7,680 bases of DNA from Verrucomicrobiota bacterium. GTDB taxonomy: Bacteria > Verrucomicrobiota > Verrucomicrobiia > Chthoniobacterales > UBA10450. The stretch is from contig QHRI01000128.1 in the NCBI GenBank assembly GCA_003221375.1, positions 1 through 7,680 of the forward strand. Direction: 5' to 3'. Under the pieces are notes generated by a model. That model ran no database searches. It was given only the letters and a program-made list of their open reading frames with translations, and was not told the origin of the DNA. Shown one piece after another: positions 1 to 6,214 of the stretch; within the stretch, counting starts at the first letter, position 1, and each line of letters opens with the position of its first letter. The translations under genes and the position numbers were made by a program.

Positions 1-2182
1 CGGCAAAGAGGTCAAAAAATTCAACTCGTTCCAACAACGGTTCCGTTGGATACCAAATCACTTCCCATATTCTTTCGTGGGACAAATCTTCAGGAACAAT
101 AATCGCAATGTCGAGTGAAATGGCAGGAAATTTCCCAAGCTCGCGGAAAGTTGCGCGCGACCCCAAACCGCTAATCGGGAAATCAAGCGACACTTCGGCG
201 ACGAAGACGCCGCCAGATGCGTCGATTGTTGAGGCAAGTGAATTTGTTAACTGCCCGGCGAGGCCAACCAGTTGATTACCCGCTTTGATATCTACAGCGA
301 GCGCAAAGTTCGCATGCTGGCCGCGACGAAAAGACAAACCGGTTCTTGCCAGTTCAATCGCACCTTTTAGATCGAAGAAATCAACGCGGCGTTTTTCGTT
401 CCGCCAATGAACTTCACTGCCAACGTTACCCCAGAGGAGAATCGCTATTCGTTTTTCTTCTGCGCCGCTCGGCGGTTCGAAAACCCTGCCTGTTTCAAAG
501 ATCGCCACGCGTTCCGCTCCCACACGAATGTTGTGGTCCAGAACTCCCAGTAAGCCCGGCAACAAACTGGGCCGTAGTGCCACGTGATCTTCGCTCAGCG
601 GATTACTTAACTCGATCGCACTTTCCCCAAACGCGATTCTTTCTCTCGGAAGCAACTTTGACGTCCTCACTTCATTAAGGCCAGCCGCGACCAGTCGTTC
701 GCGCATTTGTGATTCCAAATCGTGCGCGCGATCAGCCGCACTCGAAGGCGTGAACCGGCTGCGATCCGTTCCAGGAATTCTCTCGGCGCCGAAAGCTCGC
801 ACCACTTCTTCGATCAGATCGACATCGCGCTGCAAATCGGGTCGGAAGCTTGGAATTTTCCATTTCGTTATTTTGGCCGCGCTGATTTTCATTAAACCGA
901 ACCTGGTCAAAATTTCATCAACCGTTTTCGGTTTAATGGCGATCCCAACAACGCGATCGCATTTCTCGTAACTCAACGAAACATCGGCAGGGTTCGCGGG
1001 CAGCTTGCCGGCAACGGTGATTTCCTTTGCCGGAGTTCCGCCTGTGATCTCCTGAATCAATTCGGCGGCTCGCTGCGATGCGCGGAGAACCATTTCAGGA
1101 TCGACGCCTCGTTCGAATCGGTAACTGGCATCGCTCGGTAGACTTAATTCGCGCGCCGTCCGACGAATGCTCGCCGGCAAAAAGTAAGCGGCTTCCAGCA
1201 GGACATTCTTCGTTGACTCGGTCACGCCCGTTTCTTCGCCGCCCATTACTCCGCCGATTCCGACCGCCCGCTCTTGATCGGCGACAACACAATTGTCCGG
1301 CTTGAGCGAATACGTCTTTCCATCGAGCGCGAGAAATTTCTCGCCATCGTGTGCGAGGCGCACGTTGACGCCACCCTTGAATTTGTCCGCGTCGAACGCG
1401 TGCGTGGGTTGCCCTAGCTCGAGCATCACAAAGTTCGAGATATCGACGATATTGTTGATCGAGCGAACCCCAACGCTCTCGATCTTTGCGCGCAGCCATT
1501 GCGGACTCGGTCCGACGCTCACATTATCGATCCTGCGCGCGGAAAAAAACGGACATTCCCGCGCTGAAGAGATGGTCACGCCGGTCTTCTTGACGGGAAT
1601 TTTCGATTCGCGTGCCGTTGACTTGAGTTTTTTTCCAGTGAGCGCCGCAATCTCGCGGGCCAGACCAAAATGGCTCAACAGATCACCGCGGTTTGGCGTG
1701 ATCTCGATGTCAAGAATTGTGTCAGGAGGGAAAATATCGGTGAGCTGCGCACCAACCTTTGCATCAGGCGACAGAATTAAGAGACCGGAAGCGTCTTCTC
1801 CGAGGCTGAGCTCGATTGGGCTGCAAAGCATTCCCGCGGACTCGACGCCGCGCAGTTTGCTTTCACGAATCTCCAGTCCGTTCGGCAGCTTGGTCCCCGG
1901 CAACGCGAGCGGAACTTTGTCGCCAACTTTGTAATTGGTCGCGCCGCAAACGATCTGCCGTTTCTTGCCGCTGCCATCATCAACTTCGCAGACGCTAAGA
2001 CGATCCGCATTGGGATGGCGAGCTGACGCAGTAATCTGCGCGACGATCACTCTGTCGACATTCGCGCCGCGGATTTCGATGTTTTCCGTTTCAACGCCGG
2101 CGCGAGTGAGCAAATCCGCGATCTCTTCCGAATTTTCTGGAAGATCAACAAATTCGCGCAGCCAATTAACGGAGAATTTCAT
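1..2182 (-). CDS. pheT: Phenylalanyl-tRNA synthetase beta subunit, 3' end cut by window edge
   Basis: Beta chain of the cytoplasmic (alpha-beta)2 enzyme that charges tRNA-Phe; it holds the editing site and tRNA-binding modules. Reading from ATG at 2182, all 727 codons to the window edge are open and in one frame. Seen in order: an N-terminal segment (MKFSVNWLREFVDLP); an EMAP/OB-type tRNA-binding domain at about 40-150 (HPNADRLSVCEV, QIVCGATNYKVGDKVP, KLRGVESAGMLCS); a B3/B4 editing domain at about 205-385 (NIVDISNFVMLELGQPTHAFD, split as INNIVD and LELGQPTHAFD, then DASYRFERGVDP at 351-362); a B5 domain at about 400-470 (PSFRPDLQRDVDLIEEVVR); a synthetase-like core; and the start of the FDX-ACB anticodon-binding domain from about 680 (KFPAISLDIAIIV). 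The family is about 790-800 residues, so roughly 60-70 C-terminal residues lie outside the window. It follows pheS after 93 nt. No Shine-Dalgarno sequence precedes the ATG. Confidence 0.96.
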   Translation of the reverse strand, partial: MKFSVNWLREFVDLPENSEEIADLLTRAGVETENIEIRGANVDRVIVAQITASARHPNADRLSVCEVDDGSGKKRQIVCGATNYKVGDKVPLALPGTKLPNGLEIRESKLRGVESAGMLCSPIELSLGEDASGLLILSPDAKVGAQLTDIFPPDTILDIEITPNRGDLLSHFGLAREIAALTGKKLKSTARESKIPVKKTGVTISSARECPFFSARRIDNVSVGPSPQWLRAKIESVGVRSINNIVDISNFVMLELGQPTHAFDADKFKGGVNVRLAHDGEKFLALDGKTYSLKPDNCVVADQERAVGIGGVMGGEETGVTESTKNVLLEAAYFLPASIRRTARELSLPSDASYRFERGVDPEMVLRASQRAAELIQEITGGTPAKEITVAGKLPANPADVSLSYEKCDRVVGIAIKPKTVDEILTRFGLMKISAAKITKWKIPSFRPDLQRDVDLIEEVVRAFGAERIPGTDRSRFTPSSAADRAHDLESQMRERLVAAGLNEVRTSKLLPRERIAFGESAIELSNPLSEDHVALRPSLLPGLLGVLDHNIRVGAERVAIFETGRVFEPPSGAEEKRIAILLWGNVGSEVHWRNEKRRVDFFDLKGAIELARTGLSFRRGQHANFALAVDIKAGNQLVGLAGQLTNSLASTIDASGGVFVAEVSLDFPISGLGSRATFRELGKFPAISLDIAIIVPEDLSHERIWEVIWYPTEPLLERVEFFDLFA

Positions 2183-2196
2183 TTACATCTATCAAT

Positions 2197-2267
2197 TGTC
2201 ATCTCGAGCGAAGTCGAGAGATCTCAAGAGTAAATCCAGGGATTCCTCGACTTCGCTGGGAACGACA
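2197..2267. repeat. Imperfect inverted repeat in the pheS-pheT gap (REP/MITE-like)
   Basis: Two 29-nt arms, 2197-2225 and 2239-2267, are reverse complements at 22 of 29 positions, with a perfect 12-nt core (AGCGAAGTCGAG at 2207-2218 against 2246-2257) and a 13-nt loop. It fills most of the 93-nt space between the pheS stop and the pheT start, so the operon transcript would carry a hairpin ending 14 nt before the pheT ATG. The sequence resembles a dispersed palindromic family seen in many unrelated bacterial genomes, whose chance translations give peptides like SSRAKSRDL and RDSSTSLG. No transposase is present. There is no U-run after the hairpin, so it does not look like an intrinsic terminator. 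Confidence 0.85.
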
Positions 2268-2275
2268 GGAAGGAC

Positions 2276-3292
2276 TCATGCGAATTGCCTCAAAAACCGC
2301 AAATCGTTTTGCGAGAAGAGACGGATGTCTGGGATGTCGAACAGAATCATCGCGAGCCGGTCCATCCCGAGACCGAACGCGTAGCCGCTCCACTTTTCGG
2401 GATCGTAAGCGTTATCACCACGCGCTTTATTGACCTGCTCGAAAACAGCGGGATGCACCACGCCCGAGCCGGCGACTTCGATCCAGCGCTCGCCACCCTT
2501 GAGCGCCTTCGATTTCACATATACCTCTAGACTCGGCTCGGTGAACGGGAAAAAGTGCGGACGAAATTGAACTTTGGTTCCCGAACCAAAAAGTTCCTGC
2601 ATGAAGAACTCGAGGGCGCCTTTCAAATCGGCGATGCTTACGTTTTTATCGACATAAAGCCCTTCGATCTGGTGAAACTGTGGGCTATGCGTGGCATCGA
2701 GTTCATCGCGACGATAGGCAGCACCGGGAGCAATCACGCGAATCGGCGGAGGCGCGTCTTGCATGGTTCGAATTTGCACGGTCGAAGTATGCGTTCGCAG
2801 CAGATGCCCATCCGGTAAATAAAATGTGTCCTGCTCATTTCGGGCCGGATGTTCGGGAGGCGTATTGAGCGCGTCGAAGCAATGCCATTCGTCTTCAATG
2901 TCTGGTCCATCCGCGAGCGCGAACCCCATTCGTCGAAAAATTTCGATCGAACGTTCCCACATCTGTGTGAGCGGGTGCAGCGTCCCGATTTTGTGCGGCG
3001 TTCCTGGCAACGAGATGTCGATCCTGGCCAGCGCGCCCGATTCTTTTTGCTCTCGGAACGTTGTGGCGCGCGCTTCGATCGAAGCAGTCACGGCGGTGCG
3101 CACCTCGTTGAGTAACTTTCCAACTACCGGCTTTTCATCTTTGCTGAGCGTTTTGATCCGCTCCCCCCACTCAGAGACGGTGCCGCTTTTGCCGAGATAT
3201 TTTACGCGTGCCGCCTCGAGCGCCTGTTCGTCGGGCGCGGCTTCGATTTCGCCCAGTGCATCGTCACGGAGTTGTTCGAGTGGATGGATCAT
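2276..3292 (-). CDS. pheS: Phenylalanyl-tRNA synthetase alpha subunit
   Basis: Catalytic alpha chain of PheRS, a class II synthetase that activates phenylalanine with ATP and esterifies tRNA-Phe; it works as an (alpha-beta)2 tetramer with pheT just downstream. The product is 338 residues from ATG at 3292, the usual bacterial length. Residues 1 to about 95 form the helical, coiled-coil-like N-terminus. Motif 1 region is at about 103-123 (GTLHPLTQMWERSIEIFRRM). The substrate-site blocks follow: RTHTSTVQIR, then RRDELDATHSPQFHQIEG (motif 2 region) and FPFTEPSLEVYV. Motif 3 is GYAFGLGMDRLAM near 303-315, and the C-terminus NDLRFLRQF is typical. The small Ala of the Phe pocket (YAFG) is the normal residue. 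A TTG at 3301 would add three residues but lies inside the upstream repeat array, so the ATG is preferred. No clear ribosome binding site is seen. Confidence 0.97.
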   Translation of the reverse strand: MIHPLEQLRDDALGEIEAAPDEQALEAARVKYLGKSGTVSEWGERIKTLSKDEKPVVGKLLNEVRTAVTASIEARATTFREQKESGALARIDISLPGTPHKIGTLHPLTQMWERSIEIFRRMGFALADGPDIEDEWHCFDALNTPPEHPARNEQDTFYLPDGHLLRTHTSTVQIRTMQDAPPPIRVIAPGAAYRRDELDATHSPQFHQIEGLYVDKNVSIADLKGALEFFMQELFGSGTKVQFRPHFFPFTEPSLEVYVKSKALKGGERWIEVAGSGVVHPAVFEQVNKARGDNAYDPEKWSGYAFGLGMDRLAMILFDIPDIRLFSQNDLRFLRQFA

Positions 3293-3297
3293 CGTCC

Positions 3298-3374
3298 GCA
3301 AATCGATAAAACGTTAAATCGTTACATCGGCAAATCGATTCACGATTTAACGAATCACGAATTACGATCTAACG
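3298..3374 (-). repeat. Degenerate CG-anchored 7-8 nt tandem array between rplT and pheS
   Basis: Read on the minus strand from just after the rplT stop codon, ten consecutive units all start with CG and are 7 or 8 nt long: CGTTAGAT, CGTAATT, CGTGATT, CGTTAAAT, CGTGAAT, CGATTTGC, CGATGTAA, CGATTTAA, CGTTTTAT, CGATTTGC. Within it is an 18-nt direct repeat with one mismatch (3342-3359 and 3364-3381) that overlaps the rplT stop. The array occupies nearly the whole rplT-pheS gap and covers the alternative TTG start of pheS. No Phe-rich leader peptide or terminator was found here. Confidence 0.75.
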
Positions 3375-3376
3375 AA

Positions 3377-3754
3377 TCACGCCGCTTTCTTGCTTTTCTT
3401 TTCCAGCGCGCCTTTTACCTGATCGACGATCGACTTGAATGCGACTTCGTCGGTAACGGCGAGCTCCGCGAGAATTTTTCGATCAAGATCAATGCATGCA
3501 GCTTTCAATCCTTCCGCGAAGCGGCTGTAGGTCATCCCATTGGCGCGGGCAGCGGCGTTCAGGCGTTGAATCCAGAGATAGCGAAACGTGCGTTTACGCG
3601 TTTTGCGATCCCGATAGGCCCAATACTGACCTTTCATAATCGCGTCTTTGGCGTAGCGAAAAAGTTTTGACCGGCGTCCGCGGTAGCCCTTCGCTTTTTT
3701 TAAGACTCGTTTGCGTCGCGCCCGGCTCGCCGGGGCGTTAGTAGCTCTTGGCAT
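3377..3754 (-). CDS. rplT: 50S ribosomal protein L20
   Basis: Primary 23S rRNA-binding protein required for early assembly of the large subunit; in several bacteria it also represses its own mRNA. The 125-residue product is slightly longer than the common 117-119 residues because of a Lys/Ala-rich tail (EKKSKKAA). The N-terminal extended RNA-binding arm is strongly basic (SRARRKRVLKKAKGYRGRR), followed by the conserved YAYRDRKTRKR-like stretch (here WAYRDRKTRKRTFRYLWIQR) and the globular part with NAAARANGMTYSRF. It is the first gene of the minus-strand rplT-pheS-pheT group; pheS starts 84 nt downstream. infC and rpmI, which usually precede rplT, are absent from the 243 bp before the upstream divergent gene. 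The ATG at 3754 matches the normal L20 start (MPRATN). The stretch before it has no strong Shine-Dalgarno. Confidence 0.97.
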   Translation of the reverse strand: MPRATNAPASRARRKRVLKKAKGYRGRRSKLFRYAKDAIMKGQYWAYRDRKTRKRTFRYLWIQRLNAAARANGMTYSRFAEGLKAACIDLDRKILAELAVTDEVAFKSIVDQVKGALEKKSKKAA

Positions 3755-3865
3755 GGTTGTTTGCCCCGAATTGCTCCGGAGCCCTCATTCAGCGAGCTGT
3801 TTGTTCCATTATCGATCTTCGCGACCTCACTCGCTGATACAGTCCCGTCGCGCGGAACTAGGTGC
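3755..3865 (-). promoter_or_regulatory. Structured 5' leader of rplT
   Basis: Minus-strand RNA before rplT can fold: a 6-bp stem AGTTCC/GGGACT with a 7-nt loop lies near 3841-3860, then a perfect 8-bp stem TCAGCGAG/CTCGCTGA (3837-3830 with 3796-3789) closes a 33-nt loop, then the palindrome GCTCCGGAGC at 3773-3782. rplT is the first gene of the operon and L20 autoregulates in other bacteria, so this leader is a candidate L20-responsive element. I do not recognise a known leader class, and it is not a T-box. Confidence 0.4.
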
Positions 3866-3900
3866 GCAGATCGTCACGACGCGGCAGCGCCGAGCGACGA

Positions 3901-3928
3901 ACGATATGTAGCAAGTGGAGAATGACAA
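3901..3928 (-). promoter_or_regulatory. Candidate sigma70-type promoter for rplT-pheS-pheT
   Basis: On the minus strand, TTGTCA (3928-3923; five of six to TTGACA) is followed after 16 nt by TATCGT (3906-3901; four of six to TATAAT). It points toward rplT and would give a leader of about 140 nt. It overlaps a pair of GAATGAC direct repeats (3920-3926, 3937-3943), so part of the match may be repeat sequence. Confidence 0.35.
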
Positions 3929-3960
3929 CTGAAAATGAATGACGAAGGAATAGATGCGGG

Positions 3961-4000
3961 TTATGCCGCTTCAACGCTTTAACCCTTCAACGTTTTAGTG
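3961..4000 (-). repeat. Octamer array upstream of the cyclase gene
   Basis: On the minus strand this reads as five 8-nt units: CACTAAAA, CGTTGAAG, GGTTAAAG, CGTTGAAG, CGGCATAA. The central 23 nt (3970-3992) match, in reverse complement, 22 of 23 positions of the array after mpl (7609-7631), so both belong to one dispersed family. It overlaps the alternative GTG start of the cyclase at 3998, which argues for ATG 4016 as the true start. Confidence 0.75.
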
Positions 4001-4015
4001 CTAGATTCAGCCCGC

Positions 4016-6118
4016 ATGCACTGGCTCGGGCGTTATCGCTTCCTGATCCTGGCTCTGATTTGCTTTTTTTGGACGGGCGTGATCGTTCTCGGTCATTTTT
4101 TTCCGGACGCCCCATTTATTTCGGCGCCGTGGCGCGGTGAACAGAGCTTCGAGGACTTGCTTCGGCGCGAGGGCCGGAAGACACCTGCGCCATCCGATTT
4201 TGTTTTTCTCGGAATCGATCAAAGCACATTGCAACTGCCGCCGTTGAGTGGTGAAGAAATCGCGAGTAACCGCGCATTTCAGCTGATGACCGAAAAACCA
4301 TTCCCATGGTCACGCGAAGTATGGGCGCTCTTGCTCGACCGATTGTTCGGCGCGGGCGCGCGTCTGGTGATGTTCGATATGATCTTCAATCCTCCTAACG
4401 ATGGCGATCCGGCGTTTCATGCCGCGCTTGATCGCTACCGCGACAAAGTCGTGGTCGGCGCCAACTTCGACATGCAGAATCCCAACACACTCCAGGAAAT
4501 AACGCCAAACAACACACTGATTCCGCCGCCGCAACTGCTGGATGACCGTGTCGGATTCGTGAATTTCTGGGCCGATCCAATCGACGGGAAAATCCGCGCT
4601 GTCACCTATCGCGTGACTGATCGGCAGCTCGCCGATCTGCCAAGCGAAGAAATTTATGAATCTTTGTCGGCTCGCGCACTCGCGAAGATCGGTCACGCGA
4701 ATGATGTGCCACAGGATTTTCGTGGTCACATGATTCGTTTCACTTCGCCGGACGCGTTCGCACCCCGTCCGCTTTACGAAGTGTTCGATCCAAAGTTTTG
4801 GCACTCTAATTACGCCGACGGCGCGTTTTTTAAGGGCAAAGTCGTGATGATCGGATCGTCTGCGCAAGTGGAGCATGACACCGTCGTTACGCCGATGAGC
4901 CCGACCACGCTGGGCCCCGCGCTTCATTTGCAGGCAATGGCCGCGGTGATGAACCATGAATTTTTGCGGCCCACCTCGGCGAAAATCGACCTCGCGCTTG
5001 TGGCTGCGGCGGGGCTTGTGGCGTGGTCGCTGGTCGCCTTCCTGCGTCGGCCGTTACTTTGTCTTGGCGGACTCGTTCTGATTACGGTCGCATATCTGGG
5101 CACAGCGCGAGTGGCGTACGATAAAATAGGACTGCTGCTTCTGACTGTTCCAGTCCTGTCGGCTCTGGTGTTAAGCGGATTATTTTCGCTTAGTTTTGAA
5201 TACGTACTCGAGCGGCTTGAGAAACTCCGCACCAGGCGGACGCTCGAACGCTATGTCTCGAAAAATTTGGTGAAGGAAGTTCTGGAAAATCCGCACAGCT
5301 ACTACAGCTCGCTCCGTGGCGCACGGCTTCCTGTCACTGTTCTTTTTTCGGATTTGATCGGGTTCACCACCTTGTCCGAGAAGGGCGACCCCGAGGCCCT
5401 GGTTGTGCAACTTAATGAATATCTCAGCCGCATGACTTCCGTTGTTTTCAGTAACGGTGGCACGCTGGATAAATTCATCGGGGACGGGATCATGGCCGTT
5501 TGGGGAAATGTGCGCAGTTTTGGCATGGCAGAGGACGCGAAAAATTGTGCGCGTGCGGCGCTTGGAATGCGGCGTGAGCTACGAAACCTCAATCAAAAAT
5601 GGCGCGGTGAAGGTCGAATGGGGTTTGGCATGGGTATTGGCATCAATCACGGTGAAGTGATCGTCGGCAATATTGGCTCGCACGAGCGCATGGATCCCAC
5701 AGTCATTGGTGATTCGGCGAATCTTGCGTCGCGAATCGAGGGCCTTACTCGCGTTTATGGCCTCGATATTCTTGTCGGCGCGACAGCCGCCGAATTGGTG
5801 CGAGACGAGGTTTACCTTCGCTCGGTTGCCCGAGTGCAGGTGAAAGGCAAGACAAAACCGGTGGATATCTTGACCTTTATTGGTGCTCGAAACGAAGAGG
5901 TCGATCGGGAATTCCTGAAGTGGCTCGAGACGTACGAGGAGGGATTGGACAAATTCCGGGCACGCGATTTTACTCAGGCCAAGATTCTGTTCTCTCGCTT
6001 CCTGGAATTTTATCCGGACGATCTCCTGGCCAAGATGTATCTGGATCGCGCACTCCGATACGAACAGGCCCCGCCAGACGAAGCATGGGACGCGGTGGAA
6101 GTGTTTGAGAAGAAGTGA
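4016..6118 (+). CDS. Membrane-bound CHASE2-domain class III adenylate cyclase
   Basis: Predicted receptor cyclase that makes cAMP from ATP. Numbering is from ATG 4016 (700 residues). One N-terminal membrane helix (about 7-25) is followed by a CHASE2 sensor, predicted to lie outside the cytoplasmic membrane, at about 55-310 (DFVFLGIDQSTL, PFPWSREVWALLLDRLFGAGARL split across 95-117, GFVNFWADPIDGKIR, GKVVMIGSS). Three membrane helices lie at about 324-393, then a short linker and the cyclase domain at about 435-622. Visible catalytic residues are metal-binding D446 (FSDLIGFT) and D490, adenine-selecting K486 (DKFIGDG), and transition-state N569 and R573 (SANLASRIE). Position 562 is Thr (TVIGD), as in class IIIb cyclases, which supports adenylate rather than guanylate cyclase activity. 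The tail (about 630-690) resembles a TPR-like helical hairpin. A GTG at 3998 would add six residues but falls in a repeat array. The signal sensed is unknown. Confidence 0.93.
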   Translation: MHWLGRYRFLILALICFFWTGVIVLGHFFPDAPFISAPWRGEQSFEDLLRREGRKTPAPSDFVFLGIDQSTLQLPPLSGEEIASNRAFQLMTEKPFPWSREVWALLLDRLFGAGARLVMFDMIFNPPNDGDPAFHAALDRYRDKVVVGANFDMQNPNTLQEITPNNTLIPPPQLLDDRVGFVNFWADPIDGKIRAVTYRVTDRQLADLPSEEIYESLSARALAKIGHANDVPQDFRGHMIRFTSPDAFAPRPLYEVFDPKFWHSNYADGAFFKGKVVMIGSSAQVEHDTVVTPMSPTTLGPALHLQAMAAVMNHEFLRPTSAKIDLALVAAAGLVAWSLVAFLRRPLLCLGGLVLITVAYLGTARVAYDKIGLLLLTVPVLSALVLSGLFSLSFEYVLERLEKLRTRRTLERYVSKNLVKEVLENPHSYYSSLRGARLPVTVLFSDLIGFTTLSEKGDPEALVVQLNEYLSRMTSVVFSNGGTLDKFIGDGIMAVWGNVRSFGMAEDAKNCARAALGMRRELRNLNQKWRGEGRMGFGMGIGINHGEVIVGNIGSHERMDPTVIGDSANLASRIEGLTRVYGLDILVGATAAELVRDEVYLRSVARVQVKGKTKPVDILTFIGARNEEVDREFLKWLETYEEGLDKFRARDFTQAKILFSRFLEFYPDDLLAKMYLDRALRYEQAPPDEAWDAVEVFEKK

Positions 6119-6152
6119 TACCAGGAGTTGCCACAGGCTACGATTGATTTCT

Positions 6153-6179
6153 TATCCCCGAAATCCGCGCAATCCGTGG
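6153..6179. repeat. Three-unit 9-nt periodic repeat in the cyclase-mpl gap
   Basis: Units TATCCCCGA, AATCCGCGC and AATCCGTGG follow each other at a strict 9-nt period, and the flank continues as TTTCC. On the minus strand it reads like degenerate copies of the GATTxCxCA(G) motif and would translate as TTDCADFGD, similar to a peptide signature (TTDYTDYTD) that recurs as a spurious product of intergenic repeats in many bacterial genomes. It occupies the middle of the 96-nt gap before mpl. Confidence 0.6.
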
Positions 6180-6214
6180 TTTCCTTTTCCATCGGGGCGT
6201 CGTAAAGAAAGCGC

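Noticed and set aside
1293..1934. Plus-strand open frame of 213 codons
   Set aside because: It lies wholly antisense to pheT, whose motifs are conserved throughout, and its product has no recognisable family features.
1..2182. pheT might be a pseudogene because no long closed reading frame is apparent here
   Set aside because: The frame from ATG 2182 is open for all 727 codons to the window edge; it lacks a stop only because the gene continues past position 1.
2199..2393. Short minus-strand frame ending in SRGIPGFTLEISRLRSR
   Set aside because: It overlaps pheS in another frame and then translates the inverted repeat; such peptides are known artefacts of that repeat type.
3298..3376. Possible pheM-like leader peptide or attenuator before pheS
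   Set aside because: No Phe-rich short frame and no terminator hairpin with a U-run; the only ATG before the pheS start is followed at once by TAA.
3298..3381. CRISPR array
   Set aside because: The repeats are 7-8 nt and degenerate, with no spacers of regular length and no cas genes nearby.
3755..3865. T-box riboswitch controlling the pheS-pheT operon
   Set aside because: The conserved T-box sequence and antiterminator are absent, and the region precedes rplT rather than pheS.
3711..3911. Plus-strand 66-codon frame in the divergent region
   Set aside because: It begins antisense to rplT and continues through the leader; there is no ribosome binding site or recognisable product.
4310..4957. 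Minus-strand open frame of 215 codons, His/Arg-rich
   Set aside because: It is antisense to the CHASE2 part of the cyclase; the composition is that expected of a shadow frame.
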